Assembly (NCBI GenBank): GCA_003460745.1 | Contig: QTVU01000015.1 | Span: 1-62,132, forward strand | DNA length: 62,132 nucleotides | Direction of reading: 5' to 3' | From: Firmicutes bacterium AM55-24TS | Lineage (GTDB): Bacteria > Bacillota > Clostridia > UBA1381 | Shown here: piece after piece, positions 17,436 to 26,191 of the stretch | How the letters are laid out: each line of letters begins with the position of its first letter | Position numbering within the stretch: the first letter of the stretch is position 1 | Notes under the pieces: model-generated | The model's input: the letters and a program-made list of their open reading frames with translations, nothing else | Told to the model about the DNA's origin: nothing | Databases searched by the model: none | Position numbers and translations under genes: made by a program

Positions 17436-18283
17436 TACAGACTCGCCTCCAATCCTTTGATTATTTCATCAAGCTCTGCGATTGCTTGATTGTACTGTTC
17501 TTCATTAGGTGCAGAACCGTGCCAGCCTGCGTTATTTTCCATAAATGAAACATTCTTGCCTTTAACAGACTTCATTATAATAGCGGTAGGCTGTCCCTTT
17601 GTAGCCTTTGCCTCGTCAACAGCAGCCATAAGTTCTTCAAAATTATGAGCACTTACCTTTATAACGTGCCAACCGAATGCCTCAAATTTCTTATCGATAG
17701 GATTAGGATTCATTACCTTAGAAATGTCACCGTCTATCTGTAAGCCGTTGTTATCAACGAAAATTGTAAAGTTGTCAAGTTTGTAATGAGCGGCAAACAT
17801 AGCTTGCTCCCAAACCTGTCCTTCCTCAAGCTCACCGTCACCAAGAACAGAATATACTCTGTAATCCTTGTTGTCAAGCTTTGCGGCAAGTGCCATACCG
17901 CCTGCGGCTGATACACCTTGTCCCAATGAACCTGTTGACATATCAACGCCGGGTACTTTGTTCATATCAGGATGCCCTTGAAGATAGCTGTTTACATTTC
18001 TGAATGTCTTAATATCCTCTTTTGGTATAAATCCTTTTTCTGCAAGTACACCGTATAGTGCAGGTGCTGTGTGACCCTTTGAAAGAACAAATCTGTCTCT
18101 GTCCTCCATTTTAGGATTTTTCGGATCTACATTCATTACCTCAAAGTAAAGCAATGTCAAAACATCTGCTACAGATAATGAACCTCCCGGATGTCCCGAT
18201 GCCGCACTGTATACGGCTGTAAGAGCGTGCTTACGAACATTGTTTGCAATGATTGACAGCTCTGTGACTCTTTTCTTATCCAT
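17435..18283 (-). CDS. Transketolase, N-terminal subunit
   Basis: 282 residues carrying the thiamine-diphosphate-binding domain: HALTAVYSAASGHPGGSLS at the N-terminus, GHTAPALYGVL, and the ThDP motif GDGELEEGQVWEQAMFAAH to VDNN at about 150-185. It needs the downstream C-terminal subunit to form the active site. ATG start with GGGAGG upstream; it follows mrnC by 22 nt, so cysS-mrnC-tkt may be one transcript. Confidence 0.95.
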   Translation of the reverse strand: MDKKRVTELSIIANNVRKHALTAVYSAASGHPGGSLSVADVLTLLYFEVMNVDPKNPKMEDRDRFVLSKGHTAPALYGVLAEKGFIPKEDIKTFRNVNSYLQGHPDMNKVPGVDMSTGSLGQGVSAAGGMALAAKLDNKDYRVYSVLGDGELEEGQVWEQAMFAAHYKLDNFTIFVDNNGLQIDGDISKVMNPNPIDKKFEAFGWHVIKVSAHNFEELMAAVDEAKATKGQPTAIIMKSVKGKNVSFMENNAGWHGSAPNEEQYNQAIAELDEIIKGLEASL

Positions 18284-18305
18284 GTGTCGTATTTCCTCCC
18301 TTAAA

Positions 18306-18704
18306 TTAATTATTATCTAACGCATTTTCATACGCGATATTCATAAGTGTGTCAAGTCTTTCCGTTTCTCCCGAAAGATACAGAAATCCTATAAGTGCCT
18401 CAAATCCCGTTGCTCTGCGGTATTCCGTCATATTTGCGTTTTTCGGCACTGTATTCGATTTTGCGTTTCTTCCTCGCTTGTATACCGCCGTTTCATCATC
18501 TGTCATATGTTCAAGCATTGCGTCTATACTGTTTGACTGTGCGTGTGCTTTGACATACTGAACAGTCTTTTTATGCAGTTTGTTTGCAGGAAGATTTTCG
18601 TGTTCTTCTATAATTCGTGTACGAACAAAAAGTTCATACACTCCGTCACCTATATAGGCAAGCGCCAAAGGCGAAAACTGTGACGGCTTTTTAGTTGTAA
18701 GCAT
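18306..18704 (-). CDS. mrnC: Mini-ribonuclease III
   Basis: 132 residues, an RNase III catalytic domain without a dsRNA-binding domain (SPLALAYIGDGVYELFVRTR; downstream TGFEALIGFLYLSG). Matures 23S rRNA ends in Firmicutes. ATG at 18704 is chosen because GGGGAGG lies 5 nt upstream; a longer in-frame start overlapping cysS has no ribosome binding site. Adjacent to cysS as in many Firmicutes. Confidence 0.94.
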   Translation of the reverse strand: MLTTKKPSQFSPLALAYIGDGVYELFVRTRIIEEHENLPANKLHKKTVQYVKAHAQSNSIDAMLEHMTDDETAVYKRGRNAKSNTVPKNANMTEYRRATGFEALIGFLYLSGETERLDTLMNIAYENALDNN

Positions 18705-18736
18705 AGTTACCTCCCCAAGCACTGTGGGCAAATTTT

Positions 18737-20146
18737 TTATTCTGAGATGTAGTTCCACTTTACACCCATCGGTGTATCCTTTAACTCAATATTCATAGCT
18801 TTAAGCTTATCACGAATTGCGTCAGCTTCAGCCCAGTTCTTCTCACTTCTTGCCTTGTTACGCTTTTCGATTAATTCTTCAACCTCTGCGTCTATCGACT
18901 TTTCCTGTGTCTTTTGGAATAAACCGAGTACACCGCCAAGCTCATGTATAAGGTCAAGCGTCTTTTCAACAACAACTTTCGCATTCTTATTTTCATTTGA
19001 CAATGCGGTGTTTGACGCATAAACTATATCAAATATTGCCGCGATTGCGTCGGCTGTATTCAAGTCGTCGTCCATTGCCGCAATAAATTTAGTCTTGCAG
19101 TCATCAAGAGTTTTTGAATACTCCTTTTCACTGTCTGTAAGTTCTCTGTCCTCACTGTTTTGAAGTAAAAATTCAAGATTGTCTATGCAAGTGTAAACTC
19201 TTTCAACAGCAGATTTTGCCTGTTCCATTAATTCATTATCAAAATTAATAGGATTTCTGTAATGAGCCGAAAGCATAAAGAAACGTACCACTTCACCGTC
19301 ATACTGTTTAAGTATGTCACGAACAGTAAAGAAATTTCCGAGTGACTTACTCATTTTCCTGTTATTTATATTAATATATCCGTTGTGCATCCAATAATTT
19401 GCAAAAGGCTTTCCATTTGCACATTCGCTCTGTGCAATTTCGTTTTCGTGATGTGGGAAAATCAAGTCCTGACCGCCCGAATGAATGTCTATCGTTTCGC
19501 CAAGATACTTGTTCACCATTGCACTACACTCGATGTGCCAACCGGGTCTGCCCATTCCCCACGGGCTTTCCCAAGCAGGTTCGCCCTCTTTTTGCTTTTT
19601 CCAAAGTGCAAAGTCCATAACGTCTTTTTTATGTTCGTTTACGTCAATTCTTGCACCTGCCTCCAAATCTTCCAATGGTTGTTTTGAAAGCTTGCCGTAT
19701 TCGTTAAATTTCTTTGTAGAGAAATACACGTTTCCGTCAACATCGTAAGCATAACCGTTATCAACAAGTTTCTTTACAACATTGATAATCGCATCAATAT
19801 TTTCCGTTGCTTTCGGGTGAATTGTAGCTTTGTGAATACCGATTGCCTGTGCGTCCTTAAAATATTCCGCAATAAATCTTTCACCAAGCTCTTTTACCGT
19901 TATACCTTCTTCATTTGCACGTTTAATCATCTTATCGTCTATATCTGTAAAATTCTGTACAAATGTTACCTTATATCCTTGATATTCAAGATAACGGCGC
20001 ATTGTATCAAAAACGATAAACGGTCTTGCATTTCCTATATGAAAATAGTCATATACAGTAGGACCGCATGAATACATTTTAACTTCGCCTTTATTTATAG
20101 GGACAAACTCCTGTTTTTGTCTTGTTAATGTGTTATAAATTTTCAT
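18737..20146 (-). CDS. cysS: Cysteinyl-tRNA synthetase
   Basis: 469 residues, class I synthetase. [19 protein letters not shown] carries the zinc cysteine and the HIGH-type motif; [18 protein letters not shown] holds KMSKS; zinc ligands continue in WHIECSAM and [14 protein letters not shown] at 20146 is favoured (AGGA about 10 nt upstream) over the GTG at 20152. The promoter is at 20179-20207. Confidence 0.97.
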   Translation of the reverse strand: MKIYNTLTRQKQEFVPINKGEVKMYSCGPTVYDYFHIGNARPFIVFDTMRRYLEYQGYKVTFVQNFTDIDDKMIKRANEEGITVKELGERFIAEYFKDAQAIGIHKATIHPKATENIDAIINVVKKLVDNGYAYDVDGNVYFSTKKFNEYGKLSKQPLEDLEAGARIDVNEHKKDVMDFALWKKQKEGEPAWESPWGMGRPGWHIECSAMVNKYLGETIDIHSGGQDLIFPHHENEIAQSECANGKPFANYWMHNGYININNRKMSKSLGNFFTVRDILKQYDGEVVRFFMLSAHYRNPINFDNELMEQAKSAVERVYTCIDNLEFLLQNSEDRELTDSEKEYSKTLDDCKTKFIAAMDDDLNTADAIAAIFDIVYASNTALSNENKNAKVVVEKTLDLIHELGGVLGLFQKTQEKSIDAEVEELIEKRNKARSEKNWAEADAIRDKLKAMNIELKDTPMGVKWNYISE

Positions 20147-20178
20147 AAGCACTACTTCCTTTTTCCATTCTGACTTTA

Positions 20179-20207
20179 ATTATATCGCAAAACAAAAGAA
20201 AATACAA
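20179..20207 (-). promoter_or_regulatory. Sigma-A promoter of cysS
   Basis: TTGTAT (20202-20207), 17-bp spacer, TATAAT (20179-20184). The -35 lies inside a hairpin (20201-20238). Confidence 0.8.
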
Positions 20208-20240
20208 CCTCTATTTTTAAAAAATAGAAGTTGTATTAGA
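20200..20240 (-). terminator. Terminator-like hairpin between sipL and cysS
   Basis: AATACAAC...CTATTTTT / AAAATAG...GTTGTATT forms a stem of about 15 bp with an A/T loop, followed on the minus strand by TTTTCTTTTG. It could end transcription from sipL while overlapping the cysS -35 box. Confidence 0.65.
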
Positions 20241-20258
20241 TGTAAACAAAACCATTAT

Positions 20259-20337
20259 GATTTTTCCCCTAAAAACACTCAAAAATCACATCATAAGATG
20301 TAACTTTTGGAGCTGTCGACATTTTGTCGACAGGCTC
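20259..20337 (+). repeat. Structured dispersed repeat, copy 1
   Basis: 79-nt element sharing most of its sequence with 61973-62050 (opposite orientation). It has two hairpins: an A/T-rich one around 20279-20310 and a GC-rich one at 20310-20337 with arms GAGCTGTCGAC and GTCGACAGGCTC. It is followed by TTTTTT, so it can act as a plus-strand terminator although no plus-strand gene precedes it. Confidence 0.7.
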
Positions 20338-20341
20338 TTTT

Positions 20342-21883
20342 TTATATGCTCGGAATAAATAATCTGTTTCCTATTTCAAGTTTGTCGGATTTCTCCATAT
20401 TGTTAAACCTCAAAATTTCGCTTTGCGGTACTGCGTATCGTTTTGCAATCTCCCAAAGATTATCCCCTTTTTGAACAAAGTAAATCACTATACCGTTTTT
20501 GTCACCGTTTTCAAGCGGTTCTGTCACCACTTCATTCACAAGTTCGATTTTTCTTTTTCTGATTATATTTGCGTTAAGCGATAAAATACATCTGATTTCA
20601 ATTTCACCCGCCACGTTCAAATTATATGCAGTGTGCTTTACTTCCGCTTTTATTTCCGGAATAAGGTCACTGTACGTACTTTCGCAGTCAAGCATATAGC
20701 TGAACGGCAATTCTTTTTTCATACTGTAAACGGGGCTTTCGTTGCTGTCTGTCAAATATAAAATATATGCCTCGATTTTACCCTCTGCCAAAAGTTTACC
20801 GCGTTGTATCTGTGCCTTTGTGATATACGGTCTTGTTATCACGTCATACACTCCGGAAACGGACGGTGTACCCGTGCCCATTTCCACCATTTCACGAATT
20901 GTGTTCTGTGATGACGGACGTGACACAACTTCTTCAAGTTCCACTTCTTCCTTTAAAAGCTGAGTTTTCGTAAACGGCTCATAGCAATCGCATATCATAT
21001 CCACCGCCACATTTTCCGTTGCCTTGACCTGTGCCGTAACGGTTACGTCAATATCAACAATTCTGTTATCGCCGTCATTATCCTCGGCAATCTGATACCT
21101 TACGTCCGATATGCTGTAATCAATATCGCATATCGTTTCATCGCCGGCGTCGTCACAATCAATAATTTCCGTAAAAGGCACTTCGCTTTCCATAAACTGA
21201 ATACAACAGTCACTGTCGGTATACAGAACGCATACACTTATTTCTCCCTTTACAACAATCTTTCCCGTAACCGCTTTATATTCCGAATCGGATATTTTTG
21301 TATCGACTTTCAATATCTCGTTGATTGATGTCTGACCGTTCGGAACTTCTATTGATTCCTTTACAGAAAATTCAGTTTCCGTCAGTCCGATACAATTTTG
21401 CAGTTTTACGTTTTCCTTGAGCAATTCCGCATTATCGCAGTCCTCCGCTTCAACCGCTATCTCAACATTCTTTTCGGCTACAACCTCATAGTCCAAACCC
21501 ACAATCACCTTAATTCTCAGTTTACGACTGTTTATAAGCGAAAATTCGGCTCTGTCCACGTTCGCCATTATAATTGCAGTCATATCATCGGTTATATTTT
21601 TGCTGTCCACATTTTGCGTGAAGTCAAACGACGTTATAATACTTTTTATCTTTTCTCGGTCACTGTCGGGTATGTACAAAATTTTCAAATCAACTCTGCC
21701 TGTGACATTTACTCGTCCGTTTGTAATTTCCTTGTTCGTAATACACGATACTGCGTCAAGCTGCAAAATTTTTAGTATATCGGGTTTCACATCGGGTACG
21801 ATTATGTCCTCATCAACAAGCACCTGCGTGTCGCCCTTGCACGAAACTTGATTTACAGTTACATTCTCCTTTACTAATTCCAT
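20342..21883 (-). CDS. sipL: SPOCS (DUF3794) and LysM domain spore morphogenetic protein, SipL-like
   Basis: 513 residues. An N-terminal region with CKGDTQVLVDEDIIVPDVKPDI starts the first SPOCS/DUF3794 domain; further SPOCS repeats follow at about 170-300 and 320-450. A C-terminal LysM domain (YFVQKGDNLWEIAKRYAVPQ, about 467-512) ends the protein. This is the architecture of C. difficile SipL, which links SpoIVA to the forespore surface and is needed for spore coat assembly. Soluble, acidic, mother-cell acting. ATG start after GGAGAG; no sigma-A promoter seen, consistent with sporulation control. Confidence 0.88.
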   Translation of the reverse strand: MELVKENVTVNQVSCKGDTQVLVDEDIIVPDVKPDILKILQLDAVSCITNKEITNGRVNVTGRVDLKILYIPDSDREKIKSIITSFDFTQNVDSKNITDDMTAIIMANVDRAEFSLINSRKLRIKVIVGLDYEVVAEKNVEIAVEAEDCDNAELLKENVKLQNCIGLTETEFSVKESIEVPNGQTSINEILKVDTKISDSEYKAVTGKIVVKGEISVCVLYTDSDCCIQFMESEVPFTEIIDCDDAGDETICDIDYSISDVRYQIAEDNDGDNRIVDIDVTVTAQVKATENVAVDMICDCYEPFTKTQLLKEEVELEEVVSRPSSQNTIREMVEMGTGTPSVSGVYDVITRPYITKAQIQRGKLLAEGKIEAYILYLTDSNESPVYSMKKELPFSYMLDCESTYSDLIPEIKAEVKHTAYNLNVAGEIEIRCILSLNANIIRKRKIELVNEVVTEPLENGDKNGIVIYFVQKGDNLWEIAKRYAVPQSEILRFNNMEKSDKLEIGNRLFIPSI

Positions 21884-21973
21884 AATTAATATAATTCTCT
21901 CCTTTCGTTAAATAAAATTCTAAAAAATTGTTCACATTTCTGTGTACAACTTTATTCAAACTTTTCTAATAAA

Positions 21974-22004
21974 AAAATTCTCATAGTAAATACTATGAGA
22001 ATTT
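21974..22004 (-). terminator. Intrinsic terminator after rhaB
   Basis: Stem AAATTCTCATAGTA / TACTATGAGAATTT (14 bp, 2-nt loop) followed by TTTTTT on the minus strand. Confidence 0.9.
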
Positions 22005-22021
22005 TTATGAATTATTCTTAA

Positions 22022-23509
22022 TTATGCGTTTTTAATAATTTCTTTCCACTTTTCGTAAGCAGCATCCCACTTTTCTGAATCCTGAGGCTCGTATGTTTTA
22101 ATATCGAATGAATTGCGAACAACTTTTCTGCCTTCATTGATGTCTTTAATCGCACCCATAGCCATTGCCTGTACAATTACGTTACCGATACTTGTAGCCT
22201 CAACAGGGCCTGTGCTAACAACACGCTTTGTTGCGTTTGCGGTAAATTGACAAATCATCTTGTCCTTGATACCGCCGCCGACAATATTAACAACATTGTA
22301 CTTGTTGCCTGTAACGTCCTCCATACCCTCAACAGTTTGACGATACTTGAATGCAAGACTTTCTGCGATACATCTTACAACTTCGCCCTTTGTTTCAGGC
22401 ACTTTCTGACCTGTCTTTTTACAGTATTCCTTTATACGCTTAGGCATATTACCCGGTGTTTGGAACTCCGCATAATCCGGATCAACAAGACTTGCAAAAG
22501 GTTCTGCCGCATTTGCCTGTCTTTCAAGTTCGTCAAAGCTTAGAAGTTCGCCTTCTCTGTCCCATTGACGTCTTGATTCTTGGATTAGCCATAGTCCCAT
22601 AATGTTCTTCAAGAAACGGATTGTCTTATTAACTCCGCCCTCATTTGTAAAGTTATGGTTGAATGCACCGTCCGAAGTATTAGGCTTGTCAAGTTCAACA
22701 CCCATAAGTGACCATGTACCCGAAGATATGTAAATAAAGTCTTTTTGGTCAACAACCGGTACCGAAGCAACGGCACTTCCCGTATCGTGTGAAGCAACCG
22801 CAACAACAGGCACTTGTTCAATACCAAGTTCTTCTGCAAGTTCCGGTTTTACTTTGCCGACAATTTCACCCGGGAATATAACATCTGTTAAAATATCTGT
22901 CGGAATACCGAGTTTCTTTAACAAATCGTATGACCATTCGTACTTTTCACTGTTGTACATCTGTGTTGTTGACGCATTTGTGTATTCAGTCTTTTTAACA
23001 CCTGTTAAGAAGAAGTTGAATAAGTCAGGCATCATAAGCAAAGTTTTTGCATTTTTTAGTGAAGTATCACCTGATAGCTTTGCTGACAAAAGCTGATATA
23101 TTGTATTGAACCAGTTAAAAGCAATACCTGTTTCCTTGAAAATTTCTTCTTTCGGAACAAGTTTAAATGCCTCGTCATACATACCCTCTGTTCTTGTATC
23201 ACGATAGTGATAAGGATTGCCGATAAGCTTGTCATTTTCGTCAAGCAAACCATAGTCAACGCCCCATGTGTCGATACCGATACAGTCAATATCTCTGTCA
23301 CCCGAATTTGCACACTTTAAGATACCTTGCTTGATTTCAAAGAATAATCTAAGCACGTCCCAATGCAAATCTCCGTTTATGTTAACAGGGTCGTTTGAAA
23401 AACGGTGTTTTTCTTCAAGAGTGATTTTTTCACCGTCAAATGTGGCAAGCATTGCACGTCCCGATGACGCACCAAAGTCAAACGCTAAAAATTTATACTT
23501 TTTACCCAT
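22022..23509 (-). CDS. rhaB: Rhamnulokinase
   Basis: Phosphorylates L-rhamnulose to L-rhamnulose-1-phosphate. 495 residues, FGGY family: N-terminal ATP-binding LAFDFGASSGRAMLATFDG, GIDTWGVDYGLLD, SHDTGSAVASVP and IYISSGTWSLMGVE, characteristic of RhaB rather than xylulo- or glycerokinases. It has its own consensus promoter and a palindromic operator candidate. No rhamnose isomerase or aldolase is in the window; the nearby YetA-like protein suggests rhamnogalacturonan use. Confidence 0.95.
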   Translation of the reverse strand: MGKKYKFLAFDFGASSGRAMLATFDGEKITLEEKHRFSNDPVNINGDLHWDVLRLFFEIKQGILKCANSGDRDIDCIGIDTWGVDYGLLDENDKLIGNPYHYRDTRTEGMYDEAFKLVPKEEIFKETGIAFNWFNTIYQLLSAKLSGDTSLKNAKTLLMMPDLFNFFLTGVKKTEYTNASTTQMYNSEKYEWSYDLLKKLGIPTDILTDVIFPGEIVGKVKPELAEELGIEQVPVVAVASHDTGSAVASVPVVDQKDFIYISSGTWSLMGVELDKPNTSDGAFNHNFTNEGGVNKTIRFLKNIMGLWLIQESRRQWDREGELLSFDELERQANAAEPFASLVDPDYAEFQTPGNMPKRIKEYCKKTGQKVPETKGEVVRCIAESLAFKYRQTVEGMEDVTGNKYNVVNIVGGGIKDKMICQFTANATKRVVSTGPVEATSIGNVIVQAMAMGAIKDINEGRKVVRNSFDIKTYEPQDSEKWDAAYEKWKEIIKNA

Positions 23510-23549
23510 ATTCTTTCCTCTTTTCTTAAAAATAAATTTTACTAAATAT

Positions 23550-23578
23550 ATTATACATTAAATAAAATACTATGTCAA
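23550..23578 (-). promoter_or_regulatory. Consensus sigma-A promoter of rhaB
   Basis: TTGACA (23573-23578), 17-bp spacer, TATAAT (23550-23555) on the minus strand. Confidence 0.9.
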
Positions 23579-23591
23579 TATTACACATAGT
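23569..23591. promoter_or_regulatory. Palindromic operator candidate over the rhaB -35 box
   Basis: ACTATGT (23569-23575), 9-nt spacer, ACATAGT (23585-23591): perfect 7-bp arms overlapping the -35. This geometry suits repression by a dimeric sugar-responsive regulator, which is not encoded in the window. Confidence 0.6.
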
Positions 23592-23646
23592 GCATTTTTG
23601 ATTTATAGGAATAAGTTTTTATTTTTACAGTTTAAATAGTATGGTT

Positions 23647-23831
23647 CGCCACCACTCCGTCACTATCGTGACACCTATCCTCAAGGAGAGGCTTTTCGTT
23701 GTCCGCCATATTTCACAAGGCTCATCTTGAGGGGAGCCGGCGGCATAGCCGTCTGAGTGGTGGCTTTTGTAGGATGTCATGGTGCCGTCCACTACTCTCC
23801 GTTTTGGGCGACCAATGGTCGCCCCTACAAA
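23647..23831 (-). repeat. Dispersed palindromic intergenic repeat, copy C, plus palindrome module
   Basis: 23647-23766 is bounded by CGCCACCACTC and GAGTGGTGGCTT and is the reverse complement counterpart of copy B, including the CTCAAGGAGAGGC core. 23806-23831 holds GGGCGACCAATGGTCGCCC then CTACAA, as after copy B. It lies between rhaB and the 3' end of the SLH gene. Confidence 0.75.
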
Positions 23832-23874
23832 GTGTTTCGTGACACCATTCCAACAAAATATATTTCCACACAAA

Positions 23875-23903
23875 AAAACTCCGACCGAAGTCGGAGTTTT
23901 TAA
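23875..23903 (-). terminator. Intrinsic terminator after the SLH gene
   Basis: AACTCCGAC-CGAA-GTCGGAGTT (23878-23899) followed by TTTTTTTG on the minus strand. Confidence 0.9.
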
Positions 23904-23908
23904 ACTAA

Positions 23909-26064
23909 TTAATACCAAGTTTGTGAATCATACTTATCAAGTACGTTTCTGATATTAGCTATTCTTGTTTCCGTATCAATAAGACCGTTATCGTCATAAG
24001 CACTTGTTGCCTTCAGCATAGCATCTTCTGCCCAGTGACCGTCAATATCTACGATTGAATACAATTCAGGAGTTACTGTTGTACCGTCTTGAGCTACAAG
24101 CCCCATATCTGTACGTCCGATAACATTATTGAACATTTGACAGAATTCTGCTCTTGTCATAACTTTGTCAGGTTCAAATGTTGTATCACTTGTACCGTTC
24201 ATATAACCGTAAGCAACTACTGTTCGATGTATGACTTATACTGTGAATCAGCAATATCAGTAAATTCAGTTTCGCCTGTCTTTGTCAGTCCCAAACCGTA
24301 TGCAAGAAGTTTTGCAACTTCGCCTCTTGTAACTGCACCGATTTCAACTGAATCAACACCGTCAAATGCACCCTTTTGAGCAAGATATGCAAGACCTCTT
24401 ACATACCATGTACCCTCATGCTTTGCAATGTTATCTGTTACAGGATAAACTGTATCTGTTGTACCGTACTTTTGGTCAACCATTCTTGTAATCATAGCTG
24501 CAACCTGTTCTCTTGTAACAGCATCGTCAGGAGCCATCTTAACTTCTGCAACCCATTTACCGCCGACTACGTTACCTTCTTCGTCAGTTACATCTACTCT
24601 TTGAATAGCAGGTTCATAACCGAATATATACGCATAGCCAAGACCTTGAAGATCCACTTCTTCGCCAGGTGTAACAGTCGGAGCCGGTGTAGGCTCTTCA
24701 GTTGGTTCCGGTGTTGGTTCTTCTGACGGTACAGGTGTTACGTCAGGAGTTGTATTACCTGCATGACCCCAAATTACCGCACCATCACCGTAAATATCAA
24801 GTGAATTACAGATTAGTTGACCGCGGTTAATACCGTTACCTAATGTTGTACCAATCTTTACATCGGCTTTCGGAGCATATACTGTACCTTCAATATTAGC
24901 ACCGCCGCCGTAAATGTTGAATGTTTCCGCACTTGTTACAGTGTTACCTACCATATGGCAAGATACTTCATATGAAGTTGCATTGATTGCGTTTACATTA
25001 CCTGTAACTCTTTCATCAGCATACTGACCGCTGTTTGCAAATCTTACCGTTTCAGCCTTTGTTACAATGTCACCTGTAATCTTACCGTCAAAGTCAAACT
25101 TTGATGTTCCGTAAGAATAAATGTCACCCTCAAGAGTAAATGTATTACCGAATGATACAGGTGCGCTGCCTAGAACTATATCACCCTTTGTCGGAGCATT
25201 GAATGATAGATTCTGCGGTTCACCGTCATAGTAAATATCAGCACAAATCATAGAGTTTGCACTTGTACTGCCGATTGAAACCCAGCTGTCACCCCATTGA
25301 CTCGGAACGATAATCCATTTCAAATCGCCTTTACCGAAATCAAATGTACCGTCACCTGTGTCAACTACGTTTACCATAGCCTCACCCGGAGCTTGTGAAA
25401 TAAGATATGCAGGATTGTCGCCTACTACTTCAATATAACCTTTCTTATCGTTAGAAGTAGAGAATGATAATTGATTAACTTTTACATATACCGGACCGTT
25501 TGTTGTGTCGATAACAACCTTACCGCCTTGAACGCTTAGTCCGTCAAATGATGTATTTTCTGAAATTGTGTAATATGGATAACCGTTTTCGTCGGTAGGA
25601 AGACTCGGATACGACCAGGCATTAACGCCTACCCAACCTTGTGTAGATGTGTATTCTACATCTTCATAAGCAGGTGTTTCGGGTTTTACAGAATCATCTG
25701 TAAGATAAGTATCGGGATAATATGCATCAAGATACTTTGACATATTTTCTTCAACCTTATCCACACCTTTTCTGTTTGTGTCTTTAAGGATTGCAGAATA
25801 TTCGTCTTGATAGCTTACTTCTTGTGATGAAATTATATCACCGTCAAGATAGTTTTCACCGGCATTGTCAAACTTGACCTGTCCGCCTGCATACACGTCA
25901 CCCTCAATATTCATTGATTGATGTGCGTTTACCCCATTGAATGCTACAACAGCCGCATTGTCGATTGTAGAAACCTGTGTTTCCGGAATCTGAGCAAAAG
26001 CAGACACTGCCATTGTAAGCATTGATCCTGCAACCAAGCAGGAAACCATTTTTTTCATGTTCAT
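23909..26064 (-). pseudogene. S-layer-homology (SLH) surface protein, interrupted by a 1-nt frameshift
   Basis: Two adjacent frames make one protein of about 718 residues. The first (24217-26064, 615 residues) has a signal peptide (MKKMVSCLVAGSMLTMAVSAFA), a long region of repeated short beta segments resembling bactofilin/polymer-forming adhesins (about 40-440), a Pro/Thr/Glu linker (about 447-475) and SLH repeats (about 480-615). It hits TAG in the middle of an SLH motif; the second frame (23909-24202) resumes at VAYGYMNGTSDTTFEPD and finishes the last SLH repeats. Adding one base near 24219-24221 restores the motif exactly. SLH domains bind pyruvylated wall polysaccharide. Confidence 0.85.
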
Positions 26065-26127
26065 AAACCTCTCCCTCTCTCCAGTTATTATAATATCAAT
26101 ATATAGTTATATTAATATTATATACAT

Positions 26128-26157
26128 ATAATACCACTCAACATTTATATTTGTCAA
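26128..26157 (-). promoter_or_regulatory. Probable promoter of the SLH gene
   Basis: TTGACA (26152-26157), 18-bp spacer, TATTAT (26128-26133), with a roughly 60-nt AT-rich leader before GGAGAGG and the ATG. Confidence 0.6.
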
Positions 26158-26191
26158 TATGTTTAAGAATATTTTATAACATAATTTGTCT

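Noticed and set aside
16506..18283. Transketolase broken into two genes by a frameshift
   Set aside because: The split falls between domains, each part has its own start and ribosome binding site, and split transketolases are normal in Clostridia.
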